From: Campylobacteraceae bacterium
GTDB lineage: Bacteria > Campylobacterota > Campylobacteria > Campylobacterales > Sulfurovaceae
Length of the DNA: 63,912 nucleotides
Reading direction: 5' to 3'
Assembly (NCBI GenBank): GCA_027035765.1
Contig: JALVUD010000045.1
Location: 1 to 63,912, forward strand
Shown: positions 1 through 9,200 of the stretch, one piece after another
Layout of the letters: each line of letters begins with the position of its first letter
Position numbering within the stretch: position 1 is the first letter of the stretch
Translations under genes and position numbers: made by a program
Notes under the pieces: model-generated
Told to the model about the DNA's origin: nothing
Databases searched by the model: none
The model's input: only the letters and a program-made list of their open reading frames with translations

Positions 1-95
1 AGATTCATCTCAAGGAATGCGAGTTCCGCTGGAGGAAGTCCAACGAAACCATGTATAATATCCTCAATCAGAGGCTAAAGAAGTATCTCAAATGA
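1..95 (+). CDS. IS1595/ISXO2-like transposase, C-terminal fragment
   Basis: An open frame enters from the left edge and stops with TGA at 93-95. The visible tail reads IHLKECEFRWRKSNETMYN and then a Lys/Leu-rich end. The HLKECEFR motif followed by a short basic tail resembles the C-terminus of ISXO2-like (IS1595 family) DDE transposases. Only about 30 residues are visible, so it cannot be said whether the element is intact upstream. A dyad just after the stop fits the right end of the IS. Confidence 0.6.
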   Translation, partial: IHLKECEFRWRKSNETMYNILNQRLKKYLK

Positions 96-96
96 A

Positions 97-118
97 AGGG
101 CTGCTAGTCTAGAGCCCT
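97..118. repeat. dyad next to the transposase stop, candidate IS right end
   Basis: AGGGCT at 97-102 and AGCCCT at 113-118 form a perfect 6-bp inverted repeat two bases after the transposase stop. No T-run follows, so an intrinsic terminator is less likely than part of a terminal inverted repeat. The left end of the element is outside the window, so the matching terminal repeat and target-site duplication cannot be seen. Confidence 0.4.
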
Positions 119-254
119 CCTAATAGAGAGACATGAAAAATCGTCGGTTTCACTCGATAGCTCTGGCAGTCGCGAACGCAAGCGCCCGTTTCACGGGTTG
201 AGCGCTCCTTTGTCGCCATCGAATGAAACCTTTCTTACACGTTTTTCAGAGGGT

Positions 255-803
255 TCAATAGAGGCCGTACTTGCCGTCGGCACGCTTGTACATGACCCGC
301 AGGCGCCCTTCGTTGTCGTTGAAGACGATAAACTGGCGTTTGGGGTCGGAAGCCAGGATCTCACGGGCCTCCTCGAAATCGAGGGGTTTGTGGAGTTCCA
401 GATCCATGGGGACGATGTCATCATCAATGTCGTTGACGAAGTCGAGCTGCTCCTCGGCCTCTTCGATCTCGCTTTCAATCTCCCGCAGGCTCAGATTGCC
501 GCTTTTGTCCTTGATTCTGTCGGCGTAGCGGCGCAGGCTCTTTTTCATCCGTTCCAGGGCCAGGTCGATGGCGGCGTAGACATCTTTGTCGCGCTGGGTG
601 ATGACGACGGTGTTTTTATCTTTGAGATTGACGACGAACTCGACGCTGTAGCCTTTTTTTCCGTTTTTCGTATCTCCGGAGACGATACAGTGGACGGAGA
701 TAATCTCCAGATTGTACTTTTCCAGGCTATCGATAGCGCTCTCGATATAGTTTTTGATGGGCTCGGTCAGTTCGAAATGTCGACCCGCGATGTGTTTGTT
801 CAT
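255..803 (-). CDS. hpf: ribosome hibernation promoting factor, long form (HPF/RaiA)
   Basis: The 182-residue protein has an N-terminal HPF/RaiA domain (residues 1 to about 100, starting MNKHIAGRHFELTEPI, with the basic helix ALERMKKSLRRYADRIKDK) and a C-terminal dimerisation domain (about 125-182, motif HKPLDFEEAREILASDPKRQ). Long HPF dimerises through the C-terminal domain and joins two inactive 70S ribosomes into a 100S particle. The two-domain length is typical of bacteria that lack RMF. The gene stands alone, with a TATAAT box on its strand at 839-844 and the RBS AAAGGA before the ATG. Confidence 0.93.
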   Translation of the reverse strand: MNKHIAGRHFELTEPIKNYIESAIDSLEKYNLEIISVHCIVSGDTKNGKKGYSVEFVVNLKDKNTVVITQRDKDVYAAIDLALERMKKSLRRYADRIKDKSGNLSLREIESEIEEAEEQLDFVNDIDDDIVPMDLELHKPLDFEEAREILASDPKRQFIVFNDNEGRLRVMYKRADGKYGLY

Positions 804-838
804 CTAACGATCCTTTTAGGTTTCTTAATTGTAATTTA

Positions 839-844
839 ATTATA
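839..844 (-). promoter_or_regulatory. -10 box of hpf
   Basis: TATAAT reads on the minus strand at 844-839, 36 bases before the hpf ATG. No good -35 hexamer is visible at 16-18 bp spacing, which is usual for sigma-70 promoters of Campylobacterota. Confidence 0.55.
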
Positions 845-906
845 TCAGAACCTGGATCAAAGGGAGATAAGCCCCTGTTCCATGGAGAAACAAGAGTGGA
901 GGATGT

Positions 907-1437
907 TTAAATTTTTTGCAGGGTACGACGATGATAGGTGATCCAGGGAGCGGTAGCCGGGTTGGTGGCATCCGGGTCTTTGTAACGTACAAAGACGTCG
1001 ATAATCACGGCAGCAACAGATCCATTGGCAGAGGCATTTCCATCAGTATAATCGGTGGTAATATTATTTGTGTTAACGATTCGTGTTCCACTGCAGGGAA
1101 GGCCGTTGCCGATATAATAGACACGGGTTTGAACATCGTATCCTCCCCCATTGGCCGTAGTGGCTCCGGCGGCAGCGGCGCTGCTTTCCGGATCGATGTT
1201 GTTGACGACACCGTTGACGTTTTCGATACAGTTGCCGCTGATGTTGCGGTCGTAGTTTATGATACTCATAATGGCAAGTTCCGTATAGCTGTGAGCCAGC
1301 AATGCGGCCTGCTCCTCCCGGTAGTTGACGACACTGGACTTGAGCATTCGTCCGGACAGATTGAGCACCAAAACGGAGAGAATAGCAACGATGACAACTG
1401 TGGCGATTGCCATGAGCATGGAAAATGCAGGTCTCAT
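907..1437 (-). CDS. prepilin-like protein, PilX/MshP type, last gene of the cluster
   Basis: The protein has 176 residues. A short leader (MRPA) is followed by FSMLMAIATVVIVAILSVLV, a hydrophobic N-terminal helix like that of minor pilins. The residue before the Phe is Ala instead of Gly and the glutamate at +5 is missing, so processing by prepilin peptidase is uncertain. PilX and MshP-like pilins often lack Glu5. The start overlaps the stop of the preceding gene (ATGA, 1434-1437), so translation is coupled. The rest is Asn/Gly-rich with two Cys and matches no family I recognise. Confidence 0.62.
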   Translation of the reverse strand: MRPAFSMLMAIATVVIVAILSVLVLNLSGRMLKSSVVNYREEQAALLAHSYTELAIMSIINYDRNISGNCIENVNGVVNNIDPESSAAAAGATTANGGGYDVQTRVYYIGNGLPCSGTRIVNTNNITTDYTDGNASANGSVAAVIIDVFVRYKDPDATNPATAPWITYHRRTLQKI

Positions 1438-2450
1438 CGGATTACCGCCTTTTCTTTACAGATTGTGACGTTGTAGTCACCGCCGTAACTCTCCTGTGCA
1501 CAGAGTTTGAATCGGAAAACGTTTCCGGCTTCGGCAAATTTGAAAACTGTTACGTTCCGGATCAGTACCGCCTTTTGTCCAGTGGAAAAATTGCAATGAT
1601 TGGTGCCGGCAGCACCAGCTGCGGGAGTTAAACGATCTCCTTCCCAGGGTTGATAATTGTAATAGAGAATCAGATCGTAATGACCATCAGTCCTCAGTTT
1701 CGGGCAGATGGAATAGGCGCTTCGGGCCAGTTTGTAGTGTTCGGCGATCACCTTGTGGAGTCGGGTACTCGCAGGTGGGCGAAATTTCAGCTGCGTTGTG
1801 CTGCCTGCAACTCTCTCGACGGTGGAAATACAACTGGTGTTGTTATCAATCATTCCCATACAGGTCAGTGCATCATAAGGGATGCGATTTCCGGTGATCG
1901 GATCGTTTTGATAGAAGTTGTTTCGGAAAAATATGGCGGGATGCCGCAAAGAGCCATTGTTGAGCCCCACACGACCACCCGATAGGTTGTTCATGATCGT
2001 ATGAGCGAAAGCGAGGTTGGATCCCGGTGTATTGATAATAGTCGCACTGGAGGAGTTGACGTCGCAGAAACCGCTCCACCCGGGTTTTCCGGCCGCACCG
2101 ATCCTTGCCGTGAAGCTCTCCTCATCATAGGCAATCCATTCCAACAGAGAGTGGTTGTTGTCGTTGGGGACGGTGGGATCCGAAACATGAAGGTTGTCGT
2201 TCAGATTGTTGGGATTGCGTGCAAGGGTGGTCCCTGGAATGCGGTTGGCCAGGAGGTTACTGATTTGCTGGGCGGCGATCTCTGTCTTGAGTACAGCTTT
2301 GTGGGTCGTATTCTGAAGCAGATAGTTCTTGTAGCTGTCGGCAATCATGGAGGAACCGATAGAGGCGACAATGCCCAAAATAACGATCACCATGATTACT
2401 TCAATCAGGGTAAGGGCTTTCCGCATCATGATAAACTCTTTCTTTCTCAT
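1434..2450 (-). CDS. type IV pilin-like protein with prepilin cleavage motif
   Basis: The protein carries a class III-like signal: KA followed by LTLIEVIMVIVILGIVASIG, with Glu at mature position 5. Two starts are possible. ATG at 2450 overlaps the upstream stop (TGATG), and ATG at 2429 has AGAAAGAG upstream as an RBS; I take 2450. The roughly 300-residue mature part has several Cys and resembles the large minor pilins PilW/MshO in size and layout. It lies between two other prepilin genes downstream of the giant exported protein, so it probably belongs to a pilus tip or pseudopilus complex. Confidence 0.7.
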   Translation of the reverse strand: MRKKEFIMMRKALTLIEVIMVIVILGIVASIGSSMIADSYKNYLLQNTTHKAVLKTEIAAQQISNLLANRIPGTTLARNPNNLNDNLHVSDPTVPNDNNHSLLEWIAYDEESFTARIGAAGKPGWSGFCDVNSSSATIINTPGSNLAFAHTIMNNLSGGRVGLNNGSLRHPAIFFRNNFYQNDPITGNRIPYDALTCMGMIDNNTSCISTVERVAGSTTQLKFRPPASTRLHKVIAEHYKLARSAYSICPKLRTDGHYDLILYYNYQPWEGDRLTPAAGAAGTNHCNFSTGQKAVLIRNVTVFKFAEAGNVFRFKLCAQESYGGDYNVTICKEKAVIR

Positions 2451-3214
2451 CAATAGGCCTTCCAGACAATCTCTTTTGGAGCACCGATATTGCACATGAA
2501 AGCTCCCATCGTAATATTTTTGTCCTGAAGTTCCTGGGCAGTATTGGCGGTCGTGAGTCTGACGCGGATCAGTTTGATATTACGTGTGGTTCCATTAGTG
2601 ACGCGCGTGTCGAATGGGTTGGAAAAAGTGGTTGTGGGTCCATACACCCCTTGAGCACCTGCAGCATTACGGGGATAGTCCTGGCCATACCAGACTCGCG
2701 TTTTCAGTGAAACATTGATATCGATATAGTTCCCCTGCCACGTCTGAATATTTTCACCGGCGTAGACGGTAACGTTCGTCTCCATATTGTTGAAGTCATC
2801 TACGTCGTTGTAACCGGTGGCATCACCGGCTCCATCGGGACCGAGTATCGCGGAGGCGTTGTAGTAGTTTCCATCCATCGCGCGACAGTAGCGTCCTTCG
2901 TTGTCGCTGACACCGGGAGGAAACGGGGTGCTGCAGGAAGGAATGTCGGGGCTATTGGTTCGCAACACGGGGCTGCCGATTGTACTGTTGGTATCCCGCT
3001 GGTCCCACTGCATTGTCAACAAAGTTGCCAGATGGGAAGAGATCATTGTTACGGCCTCCTGCTGGATAGCCACATAGGTACTTTTACTGCTGGTGGAAAT
3101 GAGCATCGGTACGCTCATGAGAGTAATGCCGATCACCGCAATGGCAAAGATCAGCTCGATCATGGCGATCCCTGGGCGTTTGGCGCGCATGTAAAACGTC
3201 TTGAACGGCTTCAC
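2450..3214 (-). CDS. type IV pilin-like protein (MshD/PilV-like)
   Basis: The protein has 254 residues. A 15-residue basic leader (MKPFKTFYMRAKRPG) is followed by IAMIELIFAIAVIGITLMS, a canonical Gly-1/Glu+5 prepilin peptidase site and N-terminal helix. The mature domain is rich in Asn, Thr and Tyr. Both ends are coupled by overlap: its ATG overlaps the stop of the giant gene (ATGA at 3214-3211), and its TGA overlaps the next start. It is the second gene of the four-gene operon. Confidence 0.75.
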   Translation of the reverse strand: MKPFKTFYMRAKRPGIAMIELIFAIAVIGITLMSVPMLISTSSKSTYVAIQQEAVTMISSHLATLLTMQWDQRDTNSTIGSPVLRTNSPDIPSCSTPFPPGVSDNEGRYCRAMDGNYYNASAILGPDGAGDATGYNDVDDFNNMETNVTVYAGENIQTWQGNYIDINVSLKTRVWYGQDYPRNAAGAQGVYGPTTTFSNPFDTRVTNGTTRNIKLIRVRLTTANTAQELQDKNITMGAFMCNIGAPKEIVWKAY

Positions 3215-6200
3215 CAGTTGATCCTTTGGTTCTGTATCGTACTGGGCTCAGTCTGGATGACGTTACCGGTTTTCCCTTCCCCTTTCCATTTCAGCCCCCA
3301 GTTCTGGAAGAAGATGGAGAAACTGGGTTCTCCATAGTGGGGATCGGCAGGGTTGACAATGGCAGGATTGTATTTGAGCCACTCCTGGGGAGTGATCCAT
3401 ATTTTTACCTCTTCAGGCCGCGGTGAGACCCCGATCGGAGGATAATGGATCGTTATGGCGGGTGAACTGCCGTTGTTATCCAGGGGTATATTGTTGAAGG
3501 GATTGACTGTGGCGCCGTTGGTGACGGCATTGTTGAAATTGTCGATGCTTAATTGGGTTACATTCCCGTCGGACTGGGTGTGGGCTGAGATACGATACCA
3601 TTTACCTGTACCGGAGATGTCATCCTCCTCTTTGGGTTGGACCAGACCGGGTAGAGTTGAACAGATGGGGTTGGTTGCATTGTCATCGCAATAGACGTCG
3701 ACGCGCAAGCGTGTCTGGTAGTTTTCATAGAATTCGTTGTGTCCATCGGCACCGATCAGCGGGGCTACTTTGGCAAAGTAGAAATATTTGTTTACTCCGA
3801 TAGTTTTGTTGCCGTCGGGCCGGTAATTGGAGATCTGGTTGGTATACGAGAGGTCGTTGACCCCATAGATATGAGCGATCGTAAAATTGATATCGGCGAC
3901 GTTGACAGGTGTGTCATAGGGTTTTTTCAGGTTGAGCAGCAGTGTCACTCCGGCGCTTCCGTTCTGGTCTCCACTTCGGAAATTCCATTTTGTCAGAGTC
4001 AGATTCTGGTCGGCGTCGATGACAGCTGAATAGTTCTCTGTGGCCGCTGAGCTTATATATTGATAGAGGGTTTGTTCCAACGGCACGGTGGCATTGTTTT
4101 CATCAAGAACCGGGTCGGGTATGCTGTTGGTGCCCATATGAAGATCGAGATCTCTGGCTTCGCATCCTGCGGTATAGTTGGTGAGTACCGTATCGTCAGC
4201 TCCCAGGGCTGTGATATTGCCTTCCACAGTGACAGCCATGGTTTTACTCCGGTTCAGGTCATTCATGTAGATCCAGGGGTTGGCGTCGTGCGGACGTGTA
4301 TGGAGATTCAGCCCGTTGAGTGAGAATTTGTAGGGCCGGAACGAAAGGTTGAGGTCGGTGTAGTTGCCGCTGCCCGAGTCGATCTTGGACCCGAAGGAGC
4401 ATCCTACTTTGCCGTTGCCATTTTCTGTATCGCTCGTACTACCCAGCACACAGTCGTTGCACAGCGCTGAATTGCTGCCGGCACAGGAACTGTTGAAAAG
4501 CGTTTTGTGAGGGTTATTATAGGCTCGGTCGACGAAAGTCCAGTTGCTGTCCCAGAGTTCGATCCTGTATTGCCCTGCATTTTCATTTTTGAGTTGGATA
4601 GATGCCAGGCCATTATTGAACGTAATTCCGAGGGAACGGTTGGAATCTTCTGCACAGCTTCCAGGGGTCGTGAACTCTTCCAAGGCGATACTGCCGTCTT
4701 TTTTGGCAGGGATGGCAGTCAGTGGATCTGCTGCTTTATAGACGTTGGTATAGTAACCGACTGAGAGCGTGTCGTCGTCTTTGACGGTCGTCAGATCCAT
4801 CGCATAAGGATATCCTGCAGACAGGGCACGATCGTTATTGGGATGGGTATCGTTTTTGGCAACGTTCACAGTAGAAAGGTTCGCGTCAGGGCCGCGGTCT
4901 CCAACACTCAGCCGGATCGCCTTGGGACGGATGGCGAAGTTGTCGCGGGCGCAGTAGGGTTGGGCGAAATAGTCCCGGAGACAGGCGTAGCAACCTACAG
5001 CGGAGGGATCCTTGGATGCCCGGGGGCTGGTATAGGAGTAGGGAGGCTGGCAGGCTGTAAGACAGAGGTTGGCGGTATCCTGGTTTTTGAAGTAGGTGTT
5101 GTAAACCTGTTCAAAATAGGCATTGTCGGTTTTGTCATGGAACTGTGTAGGATCTGAAACGATCGTTCCGTTTTCATCGATCAGGAGCCACATTCGGAAG
5201 GTGGCACTGCGAATGGCGTAGGTATTGGTCAGGTCATTCGCATCCATGATGTTTTTCCGATTTTGGCCGTTGGTGAAATAGACGAACGTTCCCGGTTTCA
5301 CGATGATCGTCGGGTCGGGGTTGCTACATTTGAAGTAAGATCCGTTGTCGTCAAAGGCGTCGATGTTGATCATCTCCACATTCACCGTGACCCCATCTGC
5401 GGGAGCAGGCAGAGTATATCGATCGTTATCCTGGGGATTTTTGATATAGGAGGCGATGGAATAGTTGAAGTCTTTTCCGGCGATGCGGGTAGGAAGCGAA
5501 TAGTGCTGCGTGGGATCGGAGGGTACTGAACCGGTAAAAGGCTTCTCGGCATTAAAACGGTACCAGACCGGATTGTAGGTGAGGTTCTGTGCACAGCGGT
5601 CGATCCGGAGAATCTGCCAGAAGTCCCCCGAACCGAAGTTCATCGTCGCATTCACCTCGATATTGAAATGGCCGGCGACACGGGATTGTCCCGGTTGGTT
5701 GTTGGCCGTCTTGTAGTCGTAGTAGAATTTGGTGAAGTAGCGCTCCTGGGGACTGAGGATTCCCCCTCTGTCTTTTGTCCGTCCCTTACCGATGGTGATG
5801 ACGGGGCGTTCCGGCAGTCGGCTCATATCCGCCAGAGGTGTGGAGAGCAGTGTGTTGGAGTTGGTGACGGAGTAATAGGCTTTGGTGCTGTTGGCGGTGA
5901 GGTTGCCGTCATCCTGTGCCAGCGTTACGGCGACAGAAGTGTTGCGGAGCTGCATGTCTCCTTCCATACTCCGAATGGCGACAGTGAAGCTGATCTCATC
6001 ATTGTTGGAGATGGTGCTATTGTATTCTCTCCCCTCTGAGGGGATGAGGAATTCATTGCGTTTTACAACATAGTCGTAGCAGACTTCAGGCTGATAGAGC
6101 TGGGCCGAGAATGCCATCATTCCGGGAGTGACATAGTCGTTGTTGGAATAGGTCTTGATAAAGACCCGATTGATATTGGGGTTGTCACTTCGATAATCTG

Positions 6201-9200
6201 TCATCAGCTGGGAGACGTCGAAGGTGTCCACATCGATACCCACATTGTTGACCGACTGGTCGTTGAACATATTTTGACCGTTTTTTACTATGTGGGGGCG
6301 TTCGATGCCGGTGAGTATCGCATCGAAGAGGTTGTCGCGGTTGGGACGATGGTCGCCGGCGGGAACCCCAGGCAGGTAGTCGTAGTCACCATCGTGATCA
6401 CTGATCTTCATCCAGTCAGCCGAGGAATGATTATATGGATTGCGCCCATACCTGAATTCTCCTTCGCCGGAAAAGACGGAAAGCGAAGCGTTAACTGGAC
6501 CATTGGTGGGGAGTTTGAATCCGGAGATCTCGATAGGGGTGTCGTGAGTGCCGATAGAAATAAAACCATTGTAGATAGAGATATTTCTGGCTTTGCCCTG
6601 TGTGTAATCTTCGGCATAGATAACTACCAGAGACCAGCCTCCGTAAGCACCCGGTGAATTTTCTCGCCCTTCCATGGTGAGGAGATTGGCAACAGTGAAG
6701 GTGTGATTGCCGTCATTCTGAATAGCACTTTGGACAATGGGTGTCACATCAGCATAGGCATCGTAAGTCTTACCATTGCTGCTTTGATAGACATGGAGCG
6801 TATTAGCATCGGCATCCTGGTAGGCTCCATTGTCCACTTTGAGGAGGATATGGCCGGCACCGATCCCTGCCATATCGATATCATCGATATCGGCATTACT
6901 ATTCTCTCCGATTTCGACAAAGTGGTAACCGCTGCCGTTACTGTTGGGTACAGCGTAATGGATGGGGTGATTTTTGTCGGTACTGAGACGTCCCTGCCAG
7001 AAGAGTCCGGCCCAAAGGACCCCTCCCAGCCTGTTGAAGGTTGAAGGGAAGCGGATGATGGAAGAGGTGGAGTTCCAGGTGTTGTTGTCGTCGTCAATAT
7101 CCAGATATTTGCTTACGTGCATGTTGCTGGTAATCAGCTCATAGTCCGGATTGTCTCCCTGACACGTTCCCCCGTAGCCGTCAGTTTTTCCGGTGAGACA
7201 AAGCATGGTGTTACCGGCGATTTTGTAATTTCCGACTATGTTGCGGGTCCGGATGGGGTTGATGAGGTAGAAAGGCAGGAAATTTCCGGAAGTCTGGACC
7301 GTTCCTGTGATCGTGATGACGACAGTGGCGCTGTCGGGAAGTCCTGTATCGCCCTGAATGGTGTAGGTGAAAGAGTCATCCCCGGCTTTGTTCGGATCCG
7401 GGGTATAGGTGAAACTGCCGTCCGCATTGAGGGTAAGTGTTCCCTTGGAAGGATCGGTATGGGAGATGATATGGATTCCGGATCCTGTATCGTTGTTCAT
7501 TACGTTACCGGAAATGGTATGTCCTGTCTCCACGCTGTAGGAGTCGTCGACCGCTTCGACCTGGTTGCTGTCCACAGCATTGACGGTAATAGACACATGG
7601 GCGGTATCGGTGGCATTGTTGATGTCGGTAACGGTATAGTCAAAGCCATCACTGCCCGCATAGCCCGGATCTGGAGTGTAGGAGAACCCGCCATCGGCAT
7701 TGATACTCAGGGTTCCATGAGCCGGATCGGTATGTGATGTGACCTGCAAAGTATTTCCGCTGTCGTTTTGGAGGAGACCGGGTGCCGAGACGCTTAAAGT
7801 GCTTCCCGCATTGACGGCATAACTGTCATCCAGTGCGTTGGGTCCGGTATTCTGATCAGTAAACAGATAATCGCTTGGGATGATGGTCTGGTTCGGGATA
7901 TTGTGATCGTTGCGCCAGGCCAGACGGGCGGTGGCATCTCCCGGCCCTTCGACCAGTTCCACGCGGATGGTGTGACAACCGGGAGTCAAATGCAAGGAAT
8001 TGGTATCCACGAAGTTGTTTTCACCTCCGGTCCAATTGGGGCCGTCGTAGATCTTGTTCCCATCGATGTAAAGGCGCAGAGAATCATCGTGTGCCACCGA
8101 AAAGATATAGTTGGCGTCTTCAGGGACGAGCAGATCTCCTGTCCAGACCACGCTGAAATCATCCTGCTGAACTCCCGCACCGGGACTGGAAGTACCCCAG
8201 GCGAAATCAAGGTTGGGATCGATTCGTTGCAAGGCAACAGGGGGAGAGAAATTGGTATTGTTGAAATATTTCCCATCGAGTCCGTGATTGCTTCCGCAGG
8301 TCAGAGCATTGACGGTGATTGTCACGGTCGCAGTAGCCGTCCCGCCGTGGCCGTCGCTGATGGTATAGTCGAAACTGTCGCTTCCGGTGTAGCCGAAGTC
8401 CGGCGTGTAGGTGATGGTGTTGTCTCCGTTGACGGTGACGCTTCCATGGGCGGGGCCGTTGGATGTACCGGTGACGGTGAGAGAATCTCCGTCGGGATCG
8501 CTGTCATTGTGCAGGACATCGATGGAGACGGCGGTACCCTGATTGGTCGAGGTGGCGTCATTCTGGGCGACAGGAAGGCCGTTGACGGTGATGGTCACGG
8601 TGGCAGTGTTGGAGACCGCACCGTGGCTGTCGATGGCCTCGTAAGTAAAGGTGTCTGTCCCGTAATAGCCTGCATCCGGTGTATAGGTAATGTCTGGCTC
8701 GGCTCCGCTGAGTGTTCCGTGTGAAGGGCCTGTAACAATGGGATAAGACTGGATTGAATCACCCACATCGGGATCTGAAGCATCGAGATGGATGGTCACC
8801 GGCGTATCGGTATTGGTTTGAGCAGAGACATCGTTGGCTGTAGGAGGAGTATTGGGAGGGACAATGGTGACCTGGGCTGATGCAAGATTATTCTCTACAT
8901 TGGTATCAAAAAGTTTTCGTGTCCAATTATTGCTATTATCCTTATTGATATATACGGTGTTTGTGAGGGTCCCCTGGACGGAATTGGCCACTGTTGCATT
9001 GAGGGTGATTGTCCTTTCAACTCCACTGTTTAGCCATTTACTACAATCAATCCCGTTCTCGTTTTTATTACAGCCTGAGACAGACAGGAAATGTAAACCG
9101 GTAGGTAAGGTATCGGTGATACGTACTTTCCCATTTTTGGGACCGTTGTTGCGTACCACGATTGTATAGGTTACGGTGTCACCGGGAGATTTGATAGATG

